Shown piece by piece: positions 13,941 to 27,942 of a stretch of DNA of 59,814 nucleotides (position 1 is its first letter; each line of letters starts with the position of its first letter). The position numbers and the translations under genes were made by a program. This DNA is from Echinostoma caproni (taxonomy: Eukaryota; Platyhelminthes; Trematoda; Plagiorchiida; Echinostomatidae), in contig UZAN01039683.1 of NCBI GenBank assembly GCA_900618425.1, positions 51,802-111,615 on the forward strand, given 5' to 3'. The notes below the pieces were generated by a model. That model searched no databases. It was given only the letters and a program-made list of their open reading frames with translations, and was not told where the DNA came from.

Positions 13941-16900
13941 AACATGAATTAGGCTTTCAAAGATAGTTTATGTTGCATCATGTGAAGGCAAGGTGAAACA
14001 GGCTAATCAGCTGCCTTTAGGTGAAATTGGTAGTATCTCTGCGATTTACGTGTGAAGTTTCGGGTTTAACATTAAATGGGATCGATCAATTTGCATTGCT
14101 GATGATATCCGATCCTGCTTCCGAGTTCAAAGTTCTTTAAAATTCAATTTAATTTAATTCAATTATTCCTCACTAATTCATAACTCGATTATTCTTACTC
14201 ACATTGTATCCTGTGATCGGTTTTTCACTGAGTTCAACTGTACTCTATCCGCAATATTGGTTTCCTAGTGATGCAATAAGTCGAATGGTAACGAATGAAG
14301 TGAAAACTGTTGTACTACATTATATCATCAAAACTTTAAGCCTACCAGTGACTGATCCTTGTACATTTTTGGTTCCTTCCAGCTTAAGTGAAGTCCTCAA
14401 AAAACGAGAAAATTTAGTGTTCCTTTGGGATAATCCCCAGATTGCGATGGGTGTGAGGTATGTCATATGAAATAAAACCGGCGAAGATTTCGGGAGAGCG
14501 ATTTCATCAACCGAAAACCAGTTTTATTTTTTCGAGCTTATAATGAAACTACTGTCATATTGAATATTCATGAAAAAATAAATTGAATATGTTGTCAGAA
14601 ATTCACAGATCATTTACGTTATCGCGATAATACAATAGCTATTATATCCTATAATAAATGAATTGGACAACCAGAAATCAACCAAAAAGTCAATCGATCA
14701 ATCAATCAATCAGTCAAATCATCAATTCAAATATCTGTCGATGAATTTATTGATATTTTTATAAAAAAAATTAAAAAGTCGTGGATTTTCTTATCAGCCT
14801 GGCCTGAAGAATGTTTCTTCATGTTCATATTAGCAGAAAAATCATATAAGGGAGTGCTTATATCATACGAAAAAATAGCTTGATGTTTTGCAGAAGCACT
14901 CCGTTGTTTTGAGCTCACATGAGGTAATATTTTCTTATTTTTGAAAACCAATACCTTTTTCATCGTTGTTCTACCCTTTTTGGATGGATGAATTTATTTC
15001 ACTAGACCAAGTCAAATACTCATCAACATGGGCAGATCGATTGCTTAAGTTTAATACCCTGCCGTGACTGGACGGCGCCGTCGAATTACAGCAAGGTGAT
15101 TCCACTGATTTTCTAATTGACCCCCACCTCCAACACATTTGATCATAATCATATTCAGTGAATGGTTGATTCAGTCCTAAACACTCATCCTTGGCGGGGT
15201 TATTAACAATCTTTTGGTTTCCGCTTAAAAGCAAACGCTACCTATATCCTCTGTACTCTTCATATCGTCGTCCTCCCTAAGTCTCCCGAAAATGGCAGCT
15301 TGTTTGAACCCTCACCTGATATATCCACATAGGTAAGGAGCTCACTCATTCGTTTACGTGTTTTACTATGCCACCTTGTCAGAGGAACTTACTTTTAGTA
15401 CGTATATTCGAGGGTGTGCCGACAAATGAACCTGGTTAGTTAGCTTTCACATTTTTGGAAGTAATGAATCATTGTGTGTTGCACTAGAGTCAAAAACCAT
15501 GCATAACAAATGATACCAATTTCACTCTTACATCAATAATAAGCCAGTGTCATTCGGAAAGCTTGAACTATTATTTTAGCCTGCGCTTACTCATGTTCTA
15601 ACACTTATTGCAGTGGAAAACGGTCTCCATGATGATAATCATTTGTTGGGTTCGAGTTAATTTGATTGGGGAATGGATAACGGGGGCGATTACCCTGTAC
15701 GTCTGTGGATGAGTGTTTGGTTTTCCAGCTCGCGTGACCTTCCACGACGTGGGCACATGGAATATTAAGTTGCCTGACGCTATTCATGATAGGCCAAAGT
15801 AACCCAAGCCATTATACAAGTGCTTTTCGAGTACATTTATCTGAGTCTAGTAAGAGAATAGCAATTATCTCTGCCTAGGATGGTATTCGAAACTCACAAC
15901 ATTGTAGTTCGACTCGTATGTGTGCTTTTCATAACATGTGCCCCCGATATATACGAGATTTATTACCAGAGAACCTGAGATAGTGTTGTTCCCCTCGCAA
16001 GGTAAACGTGAAATCGGGCGATCGCTGACGAGTTTGTAAGAATACCTCACCATACGAGCTATACAAGATGCATCACAGATACACCTGAAGAGACTAGCTG
16101 TTTCATTTTCGACACCCTTCAGCAGAAGTGCATAATTCCCTTATTCTCACAAGGAACATCATCACGTTTTTGGAGGGGGGCTTAGATTCTGAGATACGCA
16201 TTTAAGAATTACCATAATAATAATATTTATAGCCAGTTAAATTTTCTCATTCACTCAGGAAGGTTTCTCATTTAGTTGTTAGACCCTCCAATCAACGAAC
16301 AGTATACATCAAATAATTAAGCTATATACCTCTGTCAAGTATACACCTAAGGCCAAAACACACGTCCGAGTTCCAAAGAAGTAACGGTAAATTCATGATG
16401 AGGAGAAAAGCTCCGTGATTTGTTTGACTGCGCGATACTGGTAGGTTTTCCGGGCAAAAGTGGGTGAATTTTGTTGGGGAATTCACAACGGATGTCTTCA
16501 GCTAAACAAAGCCTGACCTGCAGTAGCGGGTTGGTGTGAAATGCGCAATCCATTGGAAGCCGCTGTCCGATTTAGTGGCTCGTACGCCCTTTAGACGGTG
16601 TTAAACATCCTATTTGCCGGATACAGGTTGATAGCAAATCAAGCAGGTGATCACTGCCACAGTCGGAAAGGTGTGAGTTATTAAGCAACTAATCCAGGTG
16701 AGGTGCTAGTGGTTGATAAACCCACTTATTGCCCTGGATGTTGGCTTTTTGTTCTCTCAGTTTTGTGGGTAAACACTTTCGCCATGTAACGTCAGTCAAT
16801 AGAACCTCTTCAGTGGAGGTTATTTGAGACATTTGGTGGTATGGGAGCATTTGACCAGGTACAACGGAAAGATGGTCAGCAACAACCCGAGCCATCCATC

Positions 16901-18390
16901 CTAGATCATATTGAGGCCTGCAGAGGTTGTTTCTATGTTTTTGTGTTTCGTCAAGTACCTCAACGCGGTTTACATCATTGCGGTTTAAAAAACTTGGCAG
17001 AGGAGAAAATAAAATTGAGCTGCAAATTTTTCTACATAAAATTAACGTTTCTTTGCGTTGTGATTCAATTAATCGATTTTGTAAACTCTATGGATATTTG
17101 ATTTCATGCTGTGACGAAATTACTGACTAATCTATTCAAGCCAAATAGCACTCAGCTACCTGAATTTCCTCACCCGGTAATGAGTGATCTATGCATAACA
17201 ATGTTTTCAATTTACAACAACATCTTGCTCCATGGGTTGTGGCGTCGCTCTTTTTGCAGGTAGCAGCGATCGATTATGACGGCGTATAAGCAGCTAGCAG
17301 ATGAAGCGGTTTGAAATTCACAGAAACCTTGCTGGGATTTTGTGACCACCCCGTGCTTTCAGTACGTCACATTTTGTCTGTCACTTTGAGGGTCATGTGG
17401 TTTGACTAAGTGAACTGCACACCCTCGACCTAATTAAGAAACAAACACTCAACGTTATTCGTTGTTGCATGGCCCATAGCTTCCATACATCGTGTTACAC
17501 GCATGCGTGTGAGAGAAATGTGTCAAGCGGCTCCATCGGCCAGCATCACTTGAACGTTTGATCCGGGGTACTGGGAAAGTAGTTTCAAGAAGCGGTGGAA
17601 ATATCAAGTAATAGTGGGAAATATGACACATGTTATGTTCACAGTTACTGTAAATTGAGCTAGTTTTATTTTTAATTTATTTTGTCCAATCGGTCAAATA
17701 TTTGAGGGAGGAGCAGTTTCATTGACCATGTGTACGTACGTTATCCAATTCCCAAGTTGGCACAATATTCAATGGTTCTGATTGCATGGTCATTTCCAGA
17801 GTGAAAACCAGCCACCAGATGGAAACTATGTTCCAATTCTATATGAGAGTTTAGGAAATAGAATGTAATGAGATCTACCATCCAAATCACAAAAGCTTAC
17901 AGACGTCTGGTGCATGTGGACTGCCACGAATGGATTTGGACAACTCTTGCCCAGACCAAATATATTTTTTCATACTAGGGTACACCTAATTTTAGTTCAT
18001 ATGAATTTGGATAATCCCACAGTTATGTTTGCTCCAAATACAATTGAACTGACGGTATGCAGCTTCTTTGTCACCCTTTTAGTAAGACACGAATGCTAGT
18101 GCGTCCCTATATATTGTTTTCCATTCCAAGTTCCCGGGTTTCGGTTGTTTGTTTCCATGAGTGAACAACAGATCCTCGTGACTATGAGCTTATTCCATCC
18201 GTTGTTTATCCGAGAACCGAGTGAATCAAAAAGCAGATAATTTATGAGGAGGAAAACGACATCATTCCTCTCGTCCGACCCAATAAGCTGCTGCCCATAA
18301 TGAGTCCGAGGGCATTCAACCACCGCCCCTTATTAGGTTGTTTATCAATCAGGCTCTCTGGACTCTTTCGAGTGACAATGGATTAGGTCA
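13941..18390. other. No recognisable gene
   Basis: Low-complexity AT patches at about 14140-14165 and ATCA-type repeats at 14690-14720. No coding motif was seen on either strand. Open frames of up to 88 codons are not significant. Confidence 0.5.
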
Positions 18391-18471
18391 CGTTAAGTCA
18401 AGTCAAGTTAAACTTTATACACCCAATAAAGTCGATTTTCAGCACTTTCGACAAGTTACAGTGAAGAAAAC
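18391..18471 (+). repeat. CAAGT-repeat element, copy 1
   Basis: AAGTCAAGTCAAGTT (18395-18409), then an intervening ACACCCAATAAAG, then the 27 bases at 18436-18462 identical to 42577-42603, then GAAGAAAACG. Same order as the copy in kinesin intron 3. Class unknown. Confidence 0.65.
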
Positions 18472-20852
18472 GTTGAAGATTGGAAACGATTTTGAGCGGT
18501 TACTGAATGAAGAAGCAAATTGATGTGATAAAAAGTTAATGTGATTTTTCTAGTCCGTAATGACAATTGCTCGAATAACTATGATACGAGCAAAATAAGG
18601 GATGATGCTGTTTCGGTATGTGGTGGTGCGTGCATAAAGTATTCTGAATTTGTAATACGTACTCGGGCGAGCGAGAGGTGATAAATTGTCAGTCATAATA
18701 ATGGATACTGTTCTGTTAACGGATGTTCACTGAAATTCCTGTTCGGTTGCGCAGCACAACTACACTCCCATTAGGTAATCATACCGTACAAATAATGAGA
18801 CAAAACCGGAAGTAACAAATGACCTGCCTGACTCTTATCGATCGATGCTTTTCTGTCTAAATTTGAAAGTCAAGAGAAGATCGCCCACAGAGATACAGTC
18901 CAAATAGGCGAGCGTTAAAAGTCACTGATAGAATTTTTCAGCAAAATAAAGCACCATTTTGCATGATTCCATGAGGATATCACTTAACTAACTAAAACAT
19001 AAAACCCTTACACTAAATGTACAATTCAAAAAGGACTTTGCAGGATATAAACCAAGCGAAGCCAAGTCAAATCAACAAATTGCTTGAATACACCATCTGG
19101 TGCACGTTCAGCTGCCAAATGTCCCACAGAAAAAATATAAAGATATGTAAATGTTCACAGTATGAGAGATCCAAGTTTGGAAAGGATTTCACTGAATAAA
19201 TTTTACGTCGTGCTCATAGTTTTATCTCTGTATAGGATACACGAATTTAGAACACATTTTCGGGAGAATGATTTTTTTATCAACAATTCATAGTCACACT
19301 GTTGCATTTTATGAGAGGATGAATCTTAGGCTTTGGAGGGGATAACATTAAAATCTGAGGGATCGATCACTATACGTGTGTTCCCCATCAGATTCTCAGT
19401 ACTGTGTTTCCGGGATTTTCAGTTATTTCATATTCACTGTTATTGTGTAAATATATAGGCTTTTGTGGCCAGGGGAGTTTCGTGAATCCAGTGGAGATGG
19501 AGAGCATGTTTCGATGCTTCTGAGCACCTAGCTCGAGGGTCAGTTGTTCAGTACCCATGGCGAAGACTATTGTCAACTTACGCGTCTTAAAATATTTAAA
19601 CTGACGCGGAGGAACCTGATAAATAATACAGTATGCTTCACTTGGGTTAAAAGGAAAACGTGTTTTAGATTTTCTCTCTTTTTGGCTAATTCAAACATTC
19701 CTATACGGATCTAAGACGTATAAATGCACTAGTTTTCAAGGAGTTAACTCCAAGCTGTAGAAACTTAATGGGTGAATCACAGCACTCGGATAAATATCCG
19801 AACGATCTGGATATCACACGCATGTCCTTTTGTAGTATGCCAGGAAAATTCCCCGGGTAGGCAAAGAACCATATTGGTAAATTCGGACACCTATGAACTG
19901 TTTTATCAGATGGCGGGGGCCGGATTGTCACCTTAGAATCAGAGTGAACGCCTTCAGACTTTAGCAGAAACATTTTTGAAGTGTTCAAGTGAGGGGATTT
20001 TAAGAATAGTGACCAAATATTTTGCTGATGTTCTCCGACTTAGTGATGTATCATTAATGAATAGTGGCTGACACATCTCAAGAGAATCAGACTATGATTT
20101 ATTACTTTGAAGAAAAATAAACCATCAACACCGTGAGATGTTTGAAGTTGAATAGGTAATAAAGTAAGGTTACGTTGCACAATTCGTATTCATTGCACGT
20201 AATTTGCTACAGGCAAAGCATGAGTTTACTGAAACTACTTGTTTCTCTGTGATTCGATCCAAAACCAGTTAACGTGTATTGTAGTTTACTGAAGCAATTA
20301 CGATTCGAATATGAAGGTATATTTTGTGTCGACAAAAGTGGTTATTCATTATCTTGGTATTGTTTTGGTAAAAACCATGACAGTCATGAACTTATTAACG
20401 GTAGTCTTTAGCAATTTGCTGTGATCATGGATATTATATAATCCACAATATGCACCTGATAAAATGCAGTGAAATGTATCCGAATACATTAAGATTATTC
20501 CATAGAAAGGTTGTGTGCCTGAGACCGCCAGTTACTTTTTGAGATACCAGGCTACATGGCAGGGGAGTAGAAAAATCCCCATTTGGAAATTAAGACTGAG
20601 GTGGCTTCGCCAGAGTGGTGCGTAAAGTGTTTTGAAAAGGAAAAATAGTCGTTTTTGAGGACACTAGTAGATGGAAGGATTCCATTGTTTACAAAAAAGA
20701 TAGAATCTGAGCTCTACCAATAATTCCAAATATGTCGTTGTAGTCTAAATACTACAGTCGAGCGACATCAGAATAAAACATACAATGGAAATTAGAGCAT
20801 CAAAGTAGACCGTTTACGATAATAGGCAAATTGAATACAATCAGTTATTTGT
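18472..20852. other. No recognisable gene
   Basis: Unassigned sequence with only short, motif-free open frames. Confidence 0.55.
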
Positions 20853-21162
20853 AAAGGTGAATTCATCGTGTATATAGCAATTGAAGCGTGAACTGACAAG
20901 CTAGGAATCAATGGACAGCTGTTTTGACCTGGTTGGGTTTCATCAGTGTGAATCCATCGACCCAGCTGGGGATCGAACCCGGGACCTCACAGGCAGAAAG
21001 AAAACGTACTAGCCACTTGGTCACCGGGTAGCTGATCAGAGGCTTTACTTCATTTTCCGTTTAACGATATAACACAGCCCAATCTGGTCGAAATAGCTAG
21101 TAAGTGCTTTCTAAATTTACCATTCATGCTTTATTTGCTATATACACGATGAATTCATCTTT
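20853..21162 (-). mobile_element. 310-base tRNA-like element bounded by 28-base terminal inverted repeats
   Basis: Left end 20853-20880 and right end 21135-21162 are inverted copies with a single mismatch in 28 bases (core GATGAATTCATCGTGTATA, allowing the one difference). Inside, on the minus strand, lie a good B box GGTTCGATCCC (20969-20979) and an A-box-like GTGACCAAGTGG (21013-21024, one mismatch to consensus), shared with the element at 12590-12770. No clear target-site duplication. The combination of inverted ends (DNA-transposon style) and Pol III boxes (SINE style) is unusual. Confidence 0.72.
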
Positions 21163-24100
21163 TAAATTGAACCAAATCTTCCATTACTCACAATCAGTTA
21201 AGTTCAACTTTTGTAAAATTACTTTGTCAAGTACCACAGGTGCGGCCAAAAACAGGCTACAGAACGAAAAATTGTGTAACCTTTCCTGCGAATCGGTATA
21301 ATACTGGCTGTTTTCCAATAATCCGACACTGTACGTTGTAAAATACAATGTGGAAGATTTTGAACAGGATAGGTGACAGAGCACTGGCGCATTCCTTTAA
21401 CACAACTAATAGCAATCCATCAGGTTTTCACTTTTTCAGTTTTTGCAGTTCTTAACATATTTCTGTCGGGTTGGTCACCCACCAAATAGTGTAAGATACT
21501 GATTTAGAAGAATACAATCACATCGGATGTAGATGGAGTGTTTCCCGCAAACAGCAAACATTGAAAACGAATTTGAAAAAGCTGATTGAGTGAAGACGGA
21601 AAGTTGACAGTGTCACAAAAGCAGAAACAATTATCAAAGCAGCCATGTCAATAAGTCTCAGAAAAGTTTCCGGGTAAATTTTCCTCCTTCAAAGCCCTTG
21701 CTCTAGTCAACAGGTAAAAGATGTGATTCAGGGAATTGCAAAAATTTGGGAAAAATTGAATACTAAGGTGGCTGGAGGACTCAATAAGAGAACAAAAGGA
21801 AACTGAACATATTTCATAGTCGTTTTCAAAATACTAGCTCAAAGGTGGCGGTCATCCTTGAAATGAAAGACGTAAATGCTTTAAAATTCAATATAGTTTA
21901 AACCGAATGGATCTCCTCTAGGGTAGTCATTCATTCGACTTGAGAAACTCGAAAATTAGTGACTGAAACACGGGTGATGATTGCAAACGTATCAACCGGC
22001 ATTGGTACTTGCCGTTCACCAAGGCTTCAGGGGTCACCAAACACTGATGGCTGTTATACCTATAAATGCTGCCGGTGATTCAGGCTCCATGCTCAAAAGT
22101 GCACTCGTTGTTTTGGGAAAAATAACTAAATGGCACGTTTTTGTGCTTGAGGTGATAGAAACATGAATGGAAATGCTAGGCAACGCTTTTCAACTTTCAT
22201 GACGTTGTTTGGTTTCATCAATAATCAGGAAATATCATCCCAACTGAGGACTGCATGCGGGACCTCGCCTCCGTACGGACGTTTTCATTTTTACACGACA
22301 AAAATCACCCTCTGAGTAAATCAAATTGCCCACTACACTTATGTAGAAAATGAACTGATTGGCCAGTATCATCCCATTACCCATTGTGCGTACAGCAGTG
22401 ACGGCTTTGGTTGTAGCTTTGTTTTTTCGAGTATGATCGACTTTTTTTGCTAAGAAAACAACCCAATGTTTTATTACTGAAATTGGTACGGTGTGATTCA
22501 ATTGAATAGGGTGTTTTGCTATGGGGTATGTAAAAATGGATGACCGTATGTTTGCTGTTGGTAACGACTTGTCATCCAAGTGGACATGCAGACAAACAAT
22601 GGCTGGGTTTCACCTGGACTAATTAGATAATCCCATCGCCGATCAATATGAAGGGGGTAAATAAGCTGTTTAACTCGAACGTTCATGCAGATTTACCCAG
22701 TAACAACGCATTCAGAACTCATCCAGGGATCCTGGAAAACACAATTATCAACAACCTTGATTTCTTAGTCTGGAGACGTTGGTTTCCTAAGTGGAAATGT
22801 GAGGGGTAAGATGGTGCTTAAGTAGGACTATCGAGTTGGATCCTTTTTTGATCAAAGTGGCCTTATTGGTTTTCAGTTCACCGTACGTCTTCCGCAGAAA
22901 TCCAATTAATATAAAATGAGAATGATGTCAACGGAATTGATAGCAACTCTCTTTGAGGAATTTTTTAGTATTCGTGTGTGAGGTGAGACGATCGAGTTAA
23001 AAATCCATTCTATCGCAAGTTCCTTTATTTACAAATGTGAAAACAGTGCATTAAATTCAGTTTATCAACAGAAGAAACTGAACAATACATAGCTCTGGTA
23101 TGGAGCTGAGTAAACGGACAACCAGAGTACAATGGCATTTGGATAGTAGTGGTTTTTATTCCGATCCCTGAACCCCGAAGGTCATATCCCACTGGTTATC
23201 ACTACCAGGTGTTAAAAGCCCCGTAGACAGTGCCGTGATGAGGGGTAATTTGATTTTGCAGAACAGCATCGAACAGAGGTAAATAAGCTTACACAGAACT
23301 AAAATTCAATTTGCAACAACTGTTTGGTATTTCCATGATTGCCTCTTTATCGGTGATCGCCTGCCAGCCTGTTTGGCCGCTTCTGTAGTTGCAACGGTAA
23401 ATCCTTCAATCCACTCGTGGATGCCGTAGGAATTCAAAACCTGCTTCTTGCTGCTTGTAAACTACTCACAAATGTGACTAGTGACGCACTTAACCCAGTG
23501 TATTCGACCAACAACACCATGACCTAGGGAATTCCATCATCGATTACTTTTTGGGTTAGTGGTAAAGGTCGTCCTTCAATTTCACCATGAAATAAAACGA
23601 TTTAGTTGTGGAATGGAATCCATTTCACTCTCTTGCTCTCTAAACTTACCGTCCGTCAGGAAAACCGTAGATCCAGTTATCACGGAAAGTTTATCCACTG
23701 AGGGATTTGGTATATGTCTTCCCTCATACAGTAAGAATATTCGTTTGTTTGAGAAATAAGGTATAAGAGTTGTTTCAAATTTGCACTCTTATTAAAACAA
23801 TGCGAACATTTTCTTTCGCGAGGCAGAGAGTGGTGAAGTTGTTATGCATGGATCTCTTGGGCGTGCTAAAAGTGATGCGATAATATCACTGGGCTGCTAA
23901 AAGTGAGACCGTTAAAGTGGTCAGCATAAACTCGGATTGATTTGGGTTGAGCGAANGAAATTTATGCCAATGATTGAGTTTCTGTTTCACTATCGATAGA
24001 AACAATTTACTAAAGTATGATCAGACTAATGATAACTCGGTAACGTAAATTCCATTTTATTGATGTTTATCTTTGGGCAGTGCGCAGATGTTTCATTTCC

Positions 24101-25938
24101 TGTGTCGCATATCACAAGCAAACAGCTCTACTAGTGTTGTGAAGTAACACTCACATTTGTGAGTAGTATGTAAAATAATGTGGTTAGCGGTTTCCTTCAA
24201 CGATAAAACATTGCCGAGGCCACTGAGGGAAAATTTCTATGCCCCAAAGAATAACTACGGACTGCTTCATTCATTACCCTGTGTTCTGCCCGGTATTATG
24301 ATAATATGTTTCATATGAGATATCTGTTATATGTATGCCACATTATTGACATCCTTACTGTAATCTACAATAAAGAACTTTCCTCGATCCTGCACCACAT
24401 TGTGGAATTATAACAATAGTATTACATGTTTGTCGGAAGGTTCCCTATAGGCGATGGCATTCAAACACACCACTTGTGAGCCTTATATAATGTGATGTGC
24501 AGGAATTTATGCAGATATGGAAAGGTGTGTTATATGGAAAAACGGTGCATGGATTGTTGCCACGATTTGAAATAACATTTGCCATACAATACCCCATTGA
24601 CATACATTCTGGGGAGTGCAGAAGCGTGGGGTTGAAAACAGCAATGAGCCATAATTCCTTCGGGTAGATTTCTTCCCCCTTGTTTCCTGTAGAGTACGCC
24701 CGAGCCTTCTTTCGTTGACCCGTGATGCCTTAAATCAGAAAAGTTGTGATGTAGAGGCCATAGATGATATTCTTGAATTATATTGCCCACATGGCACAGA
24801 TTTTTATTTTCTTATCTAAACGGATTTTGAAACCTGTATTGCAAGCAAGTTCCATTGGAAAAATATTCTCTTCCGTAAACTGGCCTTGATTTGCGAGTTC
24901 GGTTATCACGCTTCAAATAATGCATCGTCTGAAGATTTGAACCACTTATGTGAGGTTCTGAGCAATTAAGTCAGAGTAAAACCGCTTTTCACAACTGTAT
25001 TTGTTTGGTTGACATTTGTTGACCGATGAGAGTGTGTGCCTAGAGTGTCGCGACACATATCTTAGTAATCATCACCTCCGTTGCCTCATTTGTTTCTCCC
25101 AGTCTTACCACAATAAGCGACAGAGTTTGTGTTTGGTGAGACTGCAGAACAAATGTGCTTCCTGGTTCAGGTATTACTTTTCGAATGCATCCGGATTAAG
25201 TGAACATTATTTCAATGTGTCTATCGTCATTTCACCTTTTCTGAGGGATAGAATCATATCAATCCTTCCTAATCAACTATGTAAAAAAGGAGGACTGGGT
25301 TGGATGCCGATCGACTGAAAAATTACGATTACCATTGTGAATGAAAAAGTTTGTCTAGCTAGAAATCTGTCATTCGGAAATCTTCGGCAGTTCCCATTTG
25401 ATTTTATTTAAAGTAATGTGATTGGTACCAAAGTGCACAGTATATTTTGTAACTCACCAGCTATTATGTGAAAAACCTACTGTGTAGGAAATGATTCCGG
25501 TCGGAAACTGGAGGTTTCATGGGAAAAACATATAGTATGGTGTTTGGTTTTGCTCTTGGTTAGGTTAATTATAGAACGGTCCTGATCTCATGAGTTCAAA
25601 CCCCACCATATGCACTCACATTCACCACTCACACTATCCCCGCAACATTTGATCAGGCCAAATATCTATCAGCAAATTCCACTGCAAAGACATCTAGTAA
25701 AATAGTTAAATGAAGCATTGCCATTATTACTGTTATGGTTTACAGTGTTGAATATCATTTTATGGATTTTTATTAACCACATAAGAAAAATATATTGATT
25801 GCTCATAGAACGTAGTTTTCAAAACTGTACTTCTTAAAGGCGATGGATTCCGAATTACTTGAATGAATGATCTGTACAAACACCTGCACACATCATGCCA
25901 TGCAGATCTGGCGCCGATCGTTCGATCTGTTCGGTTAC
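21163..25938. other. No recognisable gene; possible diverged SINE-like segment near 22160-22290
   Basis: Around 22160-22290 the plus strand reads GGTTTCATCA, then AACTGAGGACTGCATGCGGG and ACCTCGCC. This has the same block order as the 12.6 and 20.9 kb tRNA-like elements but with a destroyed B box. The remainder is unassigned, with one unknown base at 23956. The 114-codon reverse open frame at 22235-22579 overlaps this repeat and is probably repeat-derived. Confidence 0.4.
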
Positions 25939-26608
25939 NNNNNNNNNNNNNNNNNNNNNNNNNNNNNNNNNNNNNNNNNNNNNNNNNNNNNNNNNNNNNN
26001 NNNNNNNNNNNNNNNNNNNNNNNNNNNNNNNNNNNNNNNNNNNNNNNNNNNNNNNNNNNNNNNNNNNNNNNNNNNNNNNNNNNNNNNNNNNNNNNNNNNN
26101 NNNNNNNNNNNNNNNNNNNNNNNNNNNNNNNNNNNNNNNNNNNNNNNNNNNNNNNNNNNNNNNNNNNNNNNNNNNNNNNNNNNNNNNNNNNNNNNNNNNN
26201 NNNNNNNNNNNNNNNNNNNNNNNNNNNNNNNNNNNNNNNNNNNNNNNNNNNNNNNNNNNNNNNNNNNNNNNNNNNNNNNNNNNNNNNNNNNNNNNNNNNN
26301 NNNNNNNNNNNNNNNNNNNNNNNNNNNNNNNNNNNNNNNNNNNNNNNNNNNNNNNNNNNNNNNNNNNNNNNNNNNNNNNNNNNNNNNNNNNNNNNNNNNN
26401 NNNNNNNNNNNNNNNNNNNNNNNNNNNNNNNNNNNNNNNNNNNNNNNNNNNNNNNNNNNNNNNNNNNNNNNNNNNNNNNNNNNNNNNNNNNNNNNNNNNN
26501 NNNNNNNNNNNNNNNNNNNNNNNNNNNNNNNNNNNNNNNNNNNNNNNNNNNNNNNNNNNNNNNNNNNNNNNNNNNNNNNNNNNNNNNNNNNNNNNNNNNN
26601 NNNNNNNN
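25939..26608. other. Assembly gap (670 N)
   Basis: Continuous unknown bases. Its right edge is a CAC repeat, so the gap probably covers an expanded simple repeat. Confidence 0.99.
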
Positions 26609-26652
26609 ACCACCACCACCATCACCACCACCACCACCACCACCACCACCAC
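26609..26652. repeat. (CAC)n trinucleotide repeat at gap edge
   Basis: About 14 CAC/ACC units with one ATC interruption, directly abutting the gap. The true length is unknown. Confidence 0.95.
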
Positions 26653-27908
26653 AGAATCGCTAAGATTTGTTTCTATCAGTCGTTCTAGACAAAACCCTTT
26701 AACATCCGCGGTCAAATTTGTTGTTGTTACGTTGTAGTACTTACACATGTTTTATGTGTCTTAATAAGGATAAATTAATTATTTCGTTTGAACGTACAAG
26801 TGATGTTAATCCATCCAGTCGATCATACTGAGATTGTTAATCATTCAATTAGATGCCGAAAGTGAAATGTCTTAGGACGATCAAATCATGAATACGGACA
26901 CAAATCGATTCTGACCGTCCTCAAACTGGTCCAATTTGACCCATTTGTTGATTCAAACTTCAACCGTGGCTGTGCTCATTACNGACGGAACCAAAATGAT
27001 TTTTTCTGCGCGATCACAGTTCCAAGTGGAACTTTCAGAAGTAAACAGCTGGAAGGGGAGGCGTAATTAATGGAAAACCAGTAAATTATGTCCATAGTTT
27101 TATCCCGTAATGACCAGGAAGGACGAATGAGTGGTAGTCCAGTGTTGCAATATTTAACCGGTCCGATGCGGAGGTGGCGAGTGAGTCAGACCCTGATTGG
27201 TTAAAACCGGTAACGCCCCCGATAAGCCAATTGCCATTTGTCACCAGATACCAAAAATAGTGTGAAATGATGAAACATGCTCTGGGGGAAAGAACACGGG
27301 GAAATAAATGGTTTAAGTACTTACAGAAGTGCTTTCTTTGCGAGAGAATTTTTGTAATTTCCAAAGCTGCTTATATATGAGGCGAACATTGTGGCATTAG
27401 ACTTGACCATGGTCAAGTGGACTATCACATTAAGGCTTCAGATTGTATTGATGTTTCGGCAATAATCACCTCTCGCTACTTCCCTATTTGTAGTCCTTCC
27501 CAATATCCATCCGAAAAATCGATCGAACATTGTCACAAACAAAGGACCAGTTTGAAAAATCACTGTTTAAATACGAAGTCGTGTGCTTTTCGCGGTAACA
27601 TATTCAAACACAGCTACCCTTCGACCGTTAAATTTGTATAACATATTCATGTATGAAATAGTGGGTAGATTGGAACGGTTTATTCATGTGAAGGTATTCT
27701 TTTCCGTTGGAGTTTGATGGCAAAAGTTTTATTTTAGTAATCCACCGCGGGTTTACTTTAAACCAATCAATCAATTATTACTTTTGGCCCCACGGCGTTA
27801 CTTGATGTGGGGCAATATCATATCCGTGAATGAGGCTCAAAACACACTAAGCGTTGAGAAGAACAAATTTGATGGAATTCAGTGCGTTGAACGAGTTTGA
27901 TCAATACA

Positions 27909-27942
<34 letters not shown>

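Noticed and set aside
25580..25640. B-box-like GAGTTCAAACCCC on the plus strand
   Set aside because: No A box at a suitable distance upstream and no second copy of the surrounding sequence.
25855..26748. Open frames with poly-Pro, poly-His, poly-Thr or poly-Val on both strands
   Set aside because: They consist of a gap plus a CAC repeat read in different frames.
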